Assembly (NCBI RefSeq): GCF_036670025.1
Contig: NZ_CP137640.1
Location: forward strand, 2,576,001 to 2,640,000
Direction of reading: 5' to 3'
Length of the DNA: 64,000 bases
Origin: Bacillus_BD oryzisoli
GTDB taxonomy: Bacteria; Bacillota; Bacilli; Bacillales; Cytobacillaceae
The notes beneath the pieces are model-generated. The model was not told where the DNA came from. It saw only the letters and a list, made by a program, of their open reading frames with translations, and ran no database searches. Shown piece after piece: positions 1-8,293 of this stretch (its first letter is position 1; each line of letters opens with the position of its first letter). The position numbers and the translations under genes were made by a program.

Positions 1-66
1 TTAGGTTTATTAAAAAAACCCCATCACTAAGTACTTTCCTTAAAATGGAATAGCAGATTGTAATAA

Positions 67-98
67 AAAAACTCGCTACTGGAAGTTAGCGAGTTTTT
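67..98 (-). terminator. Intrinsic terminator of the HD-GYP gene
   Basis: Perfect 12-bp inverted repeat (67-78 and 87-98) with an 8-nt loop. The outer ends are A on one side and T on the other, so it can work in both directions. It lies about 70 bp after the stop codon of the minus-strand gene that ends at 167. Confidence 0.75.
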
Positions 99-166
99 AA
101 CTAATCCTTCTTCAAAAAAACACTCTTTTAACAAGGTTCGACATATACTCCATAAGAAAAAAACAT

Positions 167-1102
167 TCACCTATGATATATTTTATTTTCCTTTTCTTGC
201 TCATCTACAAATAAGCTTAGAAAAATATCAACAATATAGGGATCAAATTGGGTTTTTTTATTTTTTTTGATCTCGTTTAGCGCAAATTCTTGAGTAAGTT
301 CATTTCTATAACTTCTTCGGGAAGTCATTGCATCAAATGTATCTGCTACAGCAACAATTCGTGCGACTAATGGAATTTGATTGCCTTTTAACCCCATTGG
401 ATAACCTTTTCCATCGTATCTTTCGTGATGATATAAGACGATATCTAGAATGCCATTTTCCTTAAAACTCTCTACGTGCTGAATCATTTCATACCCAATG
501 GTTGGGTGTCTTTTAATAATATCGAATTCGCTCTCTGTTAACTTCCCAGTTTTGGTTAATATATGTTCAGGAATACCTATCTTCCCTATATCGTGAAGTA
601 ATCCTCCATCTTGAATGATATTACATAGGTCCTTTGGCAGTTTCATCTTTTCGGCAATTGCTACTGCATATCTCGCCACATTTTCAGAATGGTGTAAGGT
701 ATAGGTATCTCTTGAATCCAAAGCATTGGAGAGAGCTTTTAATAAGGCAACATACTCTTTTCTAACCTTTTGAACATTTTTCATTAATCCAACTGAAATA
801 AAAGTTATTAATAGGTAGGTAAAAAAGTATATGATAAAGGTTGCTATATTATGTGACGACGATTCAGGTATTAGAAAATACCTGCTTATCACCACTATTA
901 CAGTAAGAAAAACGATTAACCAATTAGGACTGTTGTAGAATCCTATCCCTAAAAATACAGCTGAAAAAATATAGAGAATGTAAAAGTTACTATCATTATT
1001 CAGCATAAAATGGTTTAAAAGATTACTTAAAATTAAAAGAATAATAAAAGAATACCTAAAATAAACAGGATGATTTAGCCATTTTTGGAATGTATTAAAC
1101 AT
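167..1102 (-). CDS. HD-GYP domain protein, probable cyclic-di-GMP phosphodiesterase
   Basis: The 311-residue protein has several hydrophobic segments in its first ~110 residues and a cytosolic HD-GYP domain after them. The HD-GYP signatures are visible: a conserved His in the HHSENVARYA stretch, the metal-binding HDIGKIG motif (about residue 170) and HHERYDGKGYP (about residue 225), the segment that carries GYP. The family hydrolyses c-di-GMP with a di- or trinuclear metal site, so this is likely a membrane-anchored signalling enzyme; no sensor domain other than the membrane part is seen. The ATG at 1102 is preceded by GGAGG at proper distance. It is transcribed alone and ends at the hairpin at 67-98. 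Which ligand the membrane part senses cannot be told from the sequence. Confidence 0.9.
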   Translation of the reverse strand: MFNTFQKWLNHPVYFRYSFIILLILSNLLNHFMLNNDSNFYILYIFSAVFLGIGFYNSPNWLIVFLTVIVVISRYFLIPESSSHNIATFIIYFFTYLLITFISVGLMKNVQKVRKEYVALLKALSNALDSRDTYTLHHSENVARYAVAIAEKMKLPKDLCNIIQDGGLLHDIGKIGIPEHILTKTGKLTESEFDIIKRHPTIGYEMIQHVESFKENGILDIVLYHHERYDGKGYPMGLKGNQIPLVARIVAVADTFDAMTSRRSYRNELTQEFALNEIKKNKKTQFDPYIVDIFLSLFVDEQEKENKIYHR

Positions 1103-1336
1103 AGTGCCTCCAATTTATTTTGATTCTGCATAAATGGGGTTCCTCAAAAAAGGGGAATTATTAAGAATGTAACATTTTACACGTTAAAATGATTTTGTCA
1201 ATTATTTTACTCGTAGTAATTTTATCCTTAAATAAAAGGGGAATTTCCATTGTCAGAAAAGTAAAATATGGGAATAAAAGGACTTGTGTGAGTGAAAATA
1301 GAAACGGAGATAGATAAACTTGATACCAAAGAAACG

Positions 1337-1372
1337 AAAACCGTGATTTCTTATCTTGGACATCACGGTTTT
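1337..1372. terminator. Bidirectional hairpin in the 1103-1504 intergenic region
   Basis: AAAACCGTGAT at 1337-1347 pairs with ATCACGGTTTT at 1362-1372, and a T-rich tail follows. It sits between two minus-strand genes, so it probably ends the transcript of the gene at 1505-1975 before the HD-GYP gene begins. Apart from this hairpin I see nothing in 1103-1504. Confidence 0.65.
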
Positions 1373-1504
1373 TTGTTTTACTTAGGAAATTAAGAATGCT
1401 ATTAATGTTATTCCTTAGCACTGTTACTTTAAGTATAATTCTTCACAATTCACTTCAAATTTCTTACTAGGAAAAGGCAATCCCTTGTTTAAAAAAGTAG
1501 AGGA

Positions 1505-1975
1505 TTAATATTTCTTATTAGCTTTTAATTCAAAAAGGTACTGGAACCAATACAATAGAAATGCTTTAAAAAAGAAATAAAGGAAAAATTGAAAGTTATT
1601 AAATCGAACCATTGTATAATACTTAAGTTTTTTTCCAATATATGTAACTGGGTATGCAAAGAACGCATTTGTAATTCCGTTCAATAAAATAAACAATTTA
1701 AAATTACCATAAGCCCACTTTAGAAACCACAACGAGATGGCTAAAAATGGACCAATTTGAAAGGGTAACTCCCCAAATGAGAAGGATTTAGGTTTATTAA
1801 AGAAAACCCACCACCTTTGTTTTTTCCCATATCTTGCATGAAGCGTTTCTACGATAAAAATGAGGATGGATGCGGGAAGAAATCTTTTTATGTTGCGTGA
1901 TCCTATTAGGGGTAAGGTTAACCATGATATTAAAACCATAGCTATATTAAGAAATCTTTGAATGTTTATTGTCAC
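1505..1975 (-). CDS. Small multi-pass membrane protein of unknown function
   Basis: The 156-residue protein has about four or five hydrophobic segments and basic loops. I do not recognise a characterised family. It is related to the broken gene at 4411-4880: both share a basic R-x-L/F-L-P segment near the N-terminus, an LGPF/IGPF motif before a central membrane helix, an LLN motif and a C-terminal aromatic helix. The start is GTG at 1975 with an AAAGGA-like site about ten bases upstream, so the start is only moderately certain. It is probably a Bacillus-specific membrane protein. No function can be inferred from its neighbours. Confidence 0.7.
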   Translation of the reverse strand: MTINIQRFLNIAMVLISWLTLPLIGSRNIKRFLPASILIFIVETLHARYGKKQRWWVFFNKPKSFSFGELPFQIGPFLAISLWFLKWAYGNFKLFILLNGITNAFFAYPVTYIGKKLKYYTMVRFNNFQFFLYFFFKAFLLYWFQYLFELKANKKY

Positions 1976-2329
1976 AGCTTCAGCATTCCTTTCTTAAAGA
2001 CTTAATTACCCTTTTCTTAATAAAATACCCATTGAATAACTTCTATATGTAAAGGTCTTTTTTACAAAACCGTCCGAGATCACTTAAAAAGTACTTATTT
2101 GTAAAAATGCGTAATAGACTACCGAAGCCAGAGCCATATTCCATTTTCAGTAGCGTATCAGCCTTATCAAAATTGATTTCGTTCAGTAGCAATGGATTAC
2201 TTGCAATACCTGTTTAAGATTGCTAATGCAGAAACTTTTTCAGCAATCTCGAATCTTCCCCGTGTTTCATAAATACTTTAGGTAATTTCTGGGTAAGGTA
2301 ATTTTAAGTTATTCTTTCGGGAGGTACTT
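1976..2329. other. Intergenic region with one hairpin
   Basis: No coding sequence is recognised. An 8-bp perfect inverted repeat (AGATTGCT at 2217-2224, AGCAATCT at 2242-2249) could be a weak hairpin upstream of the DUF3231 gene. No clear promoter hexamers were identified. Confidence 0.4.
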
Positions 2330-3352
2330 ATGGAGGAAAAAGGGCAGCAAATCAGGCTAACTTCAGGTGAATTGGCTCAACTTTGGATTCAATACTTAAA
2401 TGATAGTTCCAGTATATGCGTTCTTTCGTTTTTTTTAGAAAAAGCGGAGGATGAAGAAATTAAGCCAATCATTCAATTTGCTTTAAAGTTATCCAAGTCA
2501 CATATTGAAAAAATTACATCTATTTTAACAGAGGAAAAAAATGTAGTTCCATATGGTTTTAGTATAAAAGAGGATGTAGACTTATCTGCTCCTAGACTTT
2601 ATTCCGACAGTTTTGTACTTAATTTCATAAACCAAATGGCCAAGATTGGTCTCACATCATATGCAGGCAGTATAGCAATATCTGTAAGAGAAGATATTAG
2701 GAACTATTATATGGAATGCCTAGACGAAACCATGCGATTACATAAAGAATCAACGGATTTATTACTATCTAAAGGATTATTTATCCGATCTCCCAGCTTG
2801 CCAAATTTAGAGAAGGTTGAGTTTGTGAAAAAGCAATGGTTTATGTTAGATGTGTTTGGCGAGAAAAGACCATTAACAGCCGCTGAAGTAGACAATTTAT
2901 TTGCCAATCTCCAAAGAAACGCTTTGGGAATAGCGACACTCACTGGATTTAGTCAGGTTGCACATGATAAGGATGTAAAACAATTCTTCTTAAAAGGACT
3001 AGAAATTGGAAATAAACATATTAGATTATTTAGAAGTAAATTAGAGGAAAGCAAACTCCCTGCACCTATGGGGTGGGATTCAGAAATAACAAATAGTACA
3101 GTCAATACATTTTCTGACAAGCTTATGATGTTCTTCACATCTGGATTGATTACATTGAGCGTAGGATATTACGGTACAGCTATCAGCCAAAGTCCTAGAG
3201 GTGATATTAGTGCCATGTATAACAGGCTATCCTTAGAAGTTCAATTGTATGCTGAGGATGGAGCGAATATTATGATAAAAAATGGATGGTTGGAACAGCC
3301 CCCATTGGCATCGGATAGAGATGAATTAATCAGGAAAAAGAATCAACTATGA
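2330..3352 (+). CDS. DUF3231 family protein (two ferritin-like four-helix domains)
   Basis: The 340-residue soluble, helix-rich protein is made of two similar halves (about 1-165 and 170-340). Each half begins with an L-T-S/A-x-E-x-x-x-L-W/F type motif and carries internal helices with spaced acidic and His residues (for example KSHIEK and GNKHIRLF). This is the pattern of the DUF3231 family, common in spore-forming bacilli and distantly resembling ferritin-like and coat-associated proteins; no enzymatic role is established. The start ATG has GGGAGG seven bases upstream. It is monocistronic, with a strong inverted repeat about 100 bp downstream. Family assignment is by recognition of the architecture. 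Confidence 0.8.
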   Translation: MEEKGQQIRLTSGELAQLWIQYLNDSSSICVLSFFLEKAEDEEIKPIIQFALKLSKSHIEKITSILTEEKNVVPYGFSIKEDVDLSAPRLYSDSFVLNFINQMAKIGLTSYAGSIAISVREDIRNYYMECLDETMRLHKESTDLLLSKGLFIRSPSLPNLEKVEFVKKQWFMLDVFGEKRPLTAAEVDNLFANLQRNALGIATLTGFSQVAHDKDVKQFFLKGLEIGNKHIRLFRSKLEESKLPAPMGWDSEITNSTVNTFSDKLMMFFTSGLITLSVGYYGTAISQSPRGDISAMYNRLSLEVQLYAEDGANIMIKNGWLEQPPLASDRDELIRKKNQL

Positions 3353-3450
3353 AACCTATTTAAAGTCCTACTGTAAAAAAGCTATGTAGTTCTGATAATG
3401 TGGAGAAAATGTAAAAAGACATTCGAAATCACAATAGAAAAATCATTAGA

Positions 3451-3506
3451 AATAACAACCAGAAACGCATCGATAAGGTAAAATCCATGCGTTTCTGGTT
3501 GTTATT
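3451..3506. terminator. 20-bp perfect inverted repeat downstream of the DUF3231 gene
   Basis: The arms at 3451-3470 and 3487-3506 are perfectly complementary with a 16-nt loop. No uninterrupted T tract follows immediately (a T6 run is found about 15 bases later), so it is a strong structure but not a textbook terminator. Confidence 0.55.
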
Positions 3507-3526
3507 GTATGATTCAACTTTTTTGT

Positions 3527-3701
3527 GGACATTGAGTACGTTATTATCATAAATAAATCTATTTTGGAGTGCCTTTGGACACTGAGTACGTTATTTGCTA
3601 AAAATTAAGAAAAAATAACAACCTTTCATATAAATAGCGGAAAGTATGTCCTATAAAATGTAAAATCACTATTATTACTGCAAATAACGGAACGTGTGTC
3701 C
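3527..3701. repeat. Four copies of a short GGACA...CGTTATT repeat, two in each orientation
   Basis: GGACATTGAGTACGTTATT (3527-3545) and GGACACTGAGTACGTTATTT (from 3577) run in the forward direction. AAATAGCGGAAAGTATGTCC (3632-3651) and AATAACGGAACGTGTGTCC (ending at 3701) are the same motif inverted. The arrangement could fold into a large imperfect cruciform. The rest of the 720-bp gap (3353-4072) contains no recognisable gene. Confidence 0.6.
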
Positions 3702-4072
3702 TGTTAAATACATATAATATTACATTTTTGTATACAACATAATCAACATAGTAAAAAACATTACTTTTAACATTCCAACTTACAAGATGACAATAGTTAA
3801 TGTCACTAAGTTATTTTGTGTGTTATTTGCTATGATTTTTAATATGCTAAAGATTGTAAAGGATTTCACTTAACTTAAAGGAGTCTTTCTTCATATGATC
3901 TTCCAAATTAGTTAAGAAGAATGATATAAGGAACATTAATATTAAACTTTAGTTACATAAGTCGAAATGATTTATAATTCGACACCTATTTTGCAGTTGA
4001 TTTTTTAAAATAAGTTTAGGTAGTTTTATTATTAAAAGGATCTTTAAAAAGCTGTATCGGGAGGAATATATA

Positions 4073-4300
4073 ATGGATTTTTATGCAAAGTTACCGACTG
4101 ATTTTTTAATTGCTTTTTATTGCGAAATAATGAAAAACATCGAAAAAGGAATATTAACTAAAAATATGTACTTTGAACTGGGCTTAATTATTTTGGTTGC
4201 AAATCGAAGGGGGATAACCTTGGATAAACCAAAAGATTTTGAACAAGTTGTTGACCTAAAGGCAATAGCAAACGAAGATATTTTCCAACTTTCTTTATGA
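4073..4300 (+). CDS. Small hypothetical protein (75 aa)
   Basis: A short, helix-rich soluble protein beginning MDFYAKLPTDFL, with no signal peptide or membrane segment. It is credible as a gene because a strong GGGAGG site lies eight bases before the ATG, and a hairpin terminator follows about 60 bp after the stop. I do not recognise a characterised family; the pattern of a short N-terminal helix followed by an IEKGILTKNMY-like segment resembles small Bacillus proteins of unknown role. It is flanked by an empty 720-bp region and a pseudogene, so context gives no clue. Confidence 0.65.
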   Translation: MDFYAKLPTDFLIAFYCEIMKNIEKGILTKNMYFELGLIILVANRRGITLDKPKDFEQVVDLKAIANEDIFQLSL

Positions 4301-4358
4301 CTTTGTCTTAGTAAAATAGATATATTGTAAAAAAATGTTAGTATATTTGAGTGAAGAA

Positions 4359-4404
4359 GAAGGATGGTTCTTGCGCTTTTTTAGGAAGCAAAAGAACCAT
4401 CTTC
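4359..4404 (+). terminator. Terminator after the 75-aa gene
   Basis: GAAGGATGGTTCTT (from 4359) pairs with AAGAACCATCTTC (to 4404), with one bulge and a loop containing a T6 run. It lies between convergent genes. Confidence 0.65.
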
Positions 4405-4410
4405 GTGTTT

Positions 4411-4880
4411 CTATATTCTATTTTGATAGTAGTTGCTTGGTTTAGTTAAGAACATCTGATATCTATAAAGAACAATCGAATACAAAATATAGGTGAAAAA
4501 GATGCGAATGGGTCTAAAATTAACCAATTTAAATAACTTTAACCTCTGAAAAAATGTACATAAAGGAAAAGCAAGCAAGTAGTTCATGAGCATATTCAAT
4601 AGCAAATATGGTCCAAAACGACCAAAGGTTAAATGGAAAATCCATAAAGTGCCGGAAAAGAAAGGTCCTAAAATTAGACTTAGATCAGTAAAAATCTTTT
4701 CTTTATTCCGCCTTTCTCCACGATCCATAGCTTGAAAGGAAGAGAAAATAAACTGGTTAATAGGATTAAACCTACTGCCAAATTTGCAACGGGCAGGTAT
4801 TTTCTTAAGGATCTTTTAGGCAGGAAAACAAGTGATAACTATGAAATAGTGAGCACTCCAACTCGAACAAGATTAATCAT
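4411..4880 (-). pseudogene. Broken paralogue of the 1505-1975 membrane protein
   Basis: Reading the minus strand from ATG at 4880 gives about 13 residues, then an in-frame TAG. The same frame continues as LSLVFLPKRSLRKYLP and further hydrophobic sequence up to about the ATGGATCGTGG stretch (4720-4730). There the family sequence jumps to another frame and continues as LGPFFSGTLWIFHLTFG to the stop at 4411. So the locus has one nonsense codon and one frameshift. The 105-residue open frame at its 3' end starts inside the gene and is not an independent protein. The parallel with 1505-1975 (a conserved LGPF/IGPF and LLN core) shows both descend from one family. Confidence 0.7.
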
Positions 4881-5021
4881 TAAATAACCCGCCTTTACTA
4901 ATTTGTTTATAAGTATTATTGTGTAGCAATTAAATGAAATAAAACCGGAAATTTGTTATATTCACTCAGCCACTAAATAATGAAGTAACTATTCTCTTCT
5001 TGGGGGACGCATAATAAGGCA

Positions 5022-5869
5022 ATGCATAAATATATCCCACCTTTGGAAATATATTATAAATCGTTCCTTAAGGTGGATGAAATGGACAACTATTCAAATG
5101 ATAATACTGCCAGACGATATAAAGCCCATGTGAGTATCTTTGGAACAACCCAATTGCATTTAAGAAACCCTTATATTATTGCATGATGTCTGCCGCGTTC
5201 CTGGATTCGGGCATATGCTTTTATCAAAATATCTTAGAGGATATGCATTATTTATTTGGGAAGTTGTTGTTAATATTAAAGCCCATGTTAATTATTCCAT
5301 GATTTATTCCTTTCAAGGGAATATTGACATGGCAAAAGAAGTATTAGACACAAGATGGCTTCTTATGTATATCCCTGTTTACCTTTTCGGTATTTGGGAC
5401 AGTTATCGGACAACAGTAGATATAAACAAGATCTATTTTTTTGCCGAGCGAGAGGAACACCGTTTTAATTCATTTGCATTAGGAGCGTTAGAGATTAATT
5501 ACCTAGATAAGCGAAATCCCATCCTTTCCCTTATGTGGTCATTTTTCATCCCTGGACTAGGAGAACTCTATATACATAGGATTTTAACTGCTCTCTTTGT
5601 CATCGTATGGTTAATGATATTTTATTATAATTCTCATGTTCAAGAAGCGGTTGTACTTTTATTTTTAGGCAAAGTAAAGGAAGCAACCTCGGTTCTACAG
5701 CCAGAGTGGCTTCTATTCATCCCTTCACACTATGGGTTTTGCTGCTTATGATTTGTATATTCATACAATTGAGAATAACAAACTTTTCGAAAAAGAGTTA
5801 AGGAATCATTTAACCGAGAATTATCAATCGGAGGGTTTCCAAATACTAAAAGGACAAAAAGTGAAGTGA
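5022..5869 (+). pseudogene. Conserved Bacillus membrane protein gene with two frameshifts
   Basis: Three consecutive frames join into one membrane protein. Frame 1 (from ATG at 5022) ends in LHLRNPYIIA followed by TGA at about 5185. The sequence then continues as PGFGHMLLSKYLRGY in a second frame up to 5751. It resumes as TMGFAAYDLYIHTIENNKLF in a third frame and stops at 5869. It has two PG-x-G (PGFGH, PGLGE) hydrophobic repeats typical of a duplicated membrane domain. I recall similar full-length proteins in Bacillus but know of no function. The stop codon overlaps the GTG start of the next gene (GTGA), so the two were translationally coupled. The two single-base shifts could be decay or sequencing error. 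Confidence 0.7.
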
Positions 5870-6333
5870 AAGATATGCAGCTATTTTCAACATTTGAAAC
5901 CGATGGATTCTTAGAAATGGCCATTTCAACGCTAGAAAAGAAAGGGATTAAAAAAGAAAGCATATTTGCTGTCCCTCTAGATAACCGACAAGAAGAACGG
6001 AAAATTTTCGATAACCTTCATCGCTCAGACGGTATAAGCCTGATTGATATAGGAATGGGGCTTGCTACTGCTTTTTCAGTTATTGGAGCAAGTGTTGGTT
6101 TTAAATTGGCTTGGGGACCCATTTATTGGGGACTAATAGGTGCATTTACTGGATTTGTTCTTGGATTTGCTATTCGGCTTTTCATGGAGTTGGTTATAAA
6201 GAAAAAGAAAAAAGTCTTGAAAGGAAAACACTCTGAAGTCATCTTAATTGTTAATTGTGAAGAATCACTAGCGGAAGTAGTGGAGGATATACTTTGGAGC
6301 CATTTTGCATTAGGAGTAGCTAAGGTAAAATGA
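5866..6333 (+). CDS. Glycine-rich two-helix membrane protein of unknown function
   Basis: The 155-residue protein has a cytosolic-looking N-terminal ~60 residues with ACT/ferredoxin-like alternation, then two hydrophobic glycine-zipper-like helices (about residues 62-110), a basic KKKKK turn, and a C-terminal ~35-residue domain. The start is GTG at 5866, overlapping the stop of the preceding (broken) gene by four bases, which indicates one transcription unit and translational coupling. Function is unknown. A 40-bp copy of its very C-terminal codons, ending in ALGIAKVK, recurs at 13172-13215, so the locus took part in a local duplication. Confidence 0.7.
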   Translation: MKDMQLFSTFETDGFLEMAISTLEKKGIKKESIFAVPLDNRQEERKIFDNLHRSDGISLIDIGMGLATAFSVIGASVGFKLAWGPIYWGLIGAFTGFVLGFAIRLFMELVIKKKKKVLKGKHSEVILIVNCEESLAEVVEDILWSHFALGVAKVK

Positions 6334-6515
6334 TTAAGAATGAGAGTTAAAGGTTCTTCCTCCAGGTTGAGGATGTGGTTGAGACCAGGTAATATCTCCC
6401 TTATGATAAATCCTTTGTAATGATTTCCTTTATATTTTAATGAAAACTGATATCGCTCCATGAAATTGACCTTCAAACATCCTTCTATATTCAGATGATT
6501 AAAAAAACTAAACAA
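6334..6515 (-). pseudogene. Frameshifted copy of the YheE-like gene at 13329-13751
   Basis: The minus strand encodes ERYQFSLKYKGNHYKG, then after a one-base shift IYHKGDITWSQPHPQPGG and a stop at 6334. This matches the pattern of the intact genes at 13329-13751 and 14580-15023 (ERYQFSLNYEGNHFKGIYH, then GKITWFHP). The upstream DNA to about 6620 also resembles the DNA upstream of 13751, including the TTTACTATTAGAAAAA stretch, so gene and promoter region were copied together. Confidence 0.7.
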
Positions 6516-6845
6516 CCTCCCAGTTTTTATTTTTATGAATTATGTTTTTCTTTAGTTATAAGTATAGCCCTTTACTATTAGAAAAAATAATATAAACATT
6601 AATATTCGATGAGAATGTTGCCCTACTTTTGTTGGGCTGACAAGACATCAAATTGATAATTAAGAGAGGGCTAAGCAGCCAATGTATCGTTACATGCCCA
6701 TCAAGCTAAAGAAACGAATTTCCTCCAAAATGAAAAAACGTTATTCTTTCAGTAAAATACTTGAAAAGGATGACGTTTTTTCAGGGACCTCTAGCTTCTG
6801 AAGAATTAAATCGCTTTTTATCTCCAATCGCCCTACAAAAAATCG
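6516..6845. other. Intergenic region; duplicated promoter-type sequence
   Basis: Bases 6520-6620 resemble 13765-13870, the region upstream of the intact YheE-like gene. Further on there is only a weak long-loop inverted repeat (about 6733-6740 with 6773-6780, an ACGT core flanked by A and T runs). No other gene is seen. Confidence 0.4.
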
Positions 6846-7004
6846 CTAAATAAGTTGCTGTGAATTTGCCGAACTCTCTGTTTGGTTTTGAACCTGTTGT
6901 AATTGTTGTGGATCCGAACCTGCTTGAGCAATTTCAACAAACTGCTGTGCTTGTTGAACAGATTGAATAGGGTGTTGCACTTGTTGTTGGTGTTGTCTTG
7001 TCAT
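6846..7004 (-). CDS. Gln-rich 52-residue protein, possibly spore-associated
   Basis: Short gene on the minus strand: ATG at 7004 with a GGGGGGAA site seven bases upstream, stop TAG at 6846. The 52-residue product is strikingly rich in Gln (about 18 of 52) with Ser, Ala and Val, and has no Cys, Trp, Tyr or Lys. It begins MTRQHQQQVQHPIQSV. The composition resembles gamma-type small acid-soluble spore proteins and other small Gln/Asn-rich sporulation proteins, but I cannot match it to a named family. The strong ribosome site is the main evidence that it is expressed. Nothing is recognised in the 377 bp between this gene and the next (7005-7381). Confidence 0.55.
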   Translation of the reverse strand: MTRQHQQQVQHPIQSVQQAQQFVEIAQAGSDPQQLQQVQNQTESSANSQQLI

Positions 7005-7381
7005 AAAACTTCCCCCCTTGGATAGGCATGCTGTTATATGGTTGAAATAAAAATCAACAGTCCATAAATTTCACAAGTTCAGAGTCATTTATGCAAGGTT
7101 AAACGATTAATCTCTCACGGAAGTTATGGTAATAAAAGGAATGGTGAAATGATTATCAAATAGAAATTAAAACATTCCTGAAATTAATTTGGAATCAAAT
7201 AGTTAGTATTAAGATTTCTTGAACCATACCTTTGCGTATGTTTTGAGCGTTTCATTGGTGGGATCTGTGTATTTGAATAAATTATTCTAAAGAGTAAAAT
7301 ACTCCAATTAGATATATCTGATTCAACATTTGAATTTAACCAACTGTGAAGTGCAAATTCATATTTAGGAGGAGAATGGTT

Positions 7382-8269
7382 TTGACAAAAGTGAAAGTAG
7401 CTATTCTTGGCTCAGGAAATATTGGTTCAGATCTTATGGTAAAACTAGGTAGATCTGAAATTTTAGAATTAACTGCTGTTATTGGTATTGATCCAAATTC
7501 TGATGGATTACGTCGTGCGAGGGAATTAGGTTATGCTGCGGTTGATAGTGGAATAGATGGTTTTCTTGCAGATCCGAAATTAGAAGCTGATATTATCTTT
7601 GATGCAACTTCAGCCAAAGCACATCTTTATAATGCAAAGGTATTAAAAGAAGCTGGCATAAAAGCAATTGATATGACTCCTGCTGCTGTTGGACCATTAT
7701 TGTGTCCAGCAGTTAATATGGGGTCCAATTTAGATGAGGATAATATCAATCTCATTACGTGTGGTGGTCAAGCGACAATCCCGATGGTCTATGCTGTAAG
7801 CCGAGTATGCCCAGTAGATTATGCTGAAATCGTTGCCACGATCTCTAGCCGTAGTGCAGGACCAGGAACAAGGGCGAATATCGATGAATTTACCGAAACC
7901 ACTTCACGTGCCGTAGTTGAAGTTGGAGGGGCTAAAAAGGGAAAAGCCATTATGATCTTAAACCCTGCTGAACCGCCTATTATTATGCGTGATACCGTTT
8001 ATACGCTTGTTGAGGAAGGGAAAATGAACGAAGAAGCAATTAGGAAATCGATTGACGAAATGGCTAAAGTGGTTCAGTCATATGTTTCTGGCTATCGCCT
8101 TCGTACAGAACCAGTCTTTGATGGCAATAAAGTAACCATATTCCTTGAGGTAGAAGGTGCTGGAGATTATCTGCCAAAATATGCCGGAAACCTTGATATT
8201 ATGACAGCTGCAGGTGTAAGAGTAGCTGAAGAGTTCGCCAAAAAAATAAAAACAAGTGCAACAGTTTAA
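7382..8269 (+). CDS. mhpF: Acetaldehyde dehydrogenase (acetylating)
   Basis: Converts acetaldehyde, NAD and CoA to acetyl-CoA. It acts in a channelled complex with the aldolase encoded next. The N-terminal Rossmann motif (VAILGSGNIGSD) is followed by the catalytic-cysteine region (ITCGGQATIPMV) and the SSRSAGPGTRANIDEFTET segment typical of the MhpF/DmpF family; 295 residues is the usual length. The open frame also extends upstream to GTG at 7346 and ATG at 7376, but AGGAGG at 7367-7372 is nine bases from the TTG at 7382 and only three from the ATG, so TTG giving MTKVKVAILG is preferred. It is 24 bp upstream of mhpE and surely co-transcribed. The upper-pathway genes (hydratase, ring-cleavage enzyme) are absent from the window. 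Confidence 0.93.
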   Translation: MTKVKVAILGSGNIGSDLMVKLGRSEILELTAVIGIDPNSDGLRRARELGYAAVDSGIDGFLADPKLEADIIFDATSAKAHLYNAKVLKEAGIKAIDMTPAAVGPLLCPAVNMGSNLDEDNINLITCGGQATIPMVYAVSRVCPVDYAEIVATISSRSAGPGTRANIDEFTETTSRAVVEVGGAKKGKAIMILNPAEPPIIMRDTVYTLVEEGKMNEEAIRKSIDEMAKVVQSYVSGYRLRTEPVFDGNKVTIFLEVEGAGDYLPKYAGNLDIMTAAGVRVAEEFAKKIKTSATV

Positions 8270-8293
8270 ATGATAGAAAGGGGTATAAAAACA

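Noticed and set aside
1161..1421. 86-residue minus-strand open frame
   Set aside because: It overlaps the terminator hairpin at 1337-1372, has no ribosome site, and its product shows no family features.
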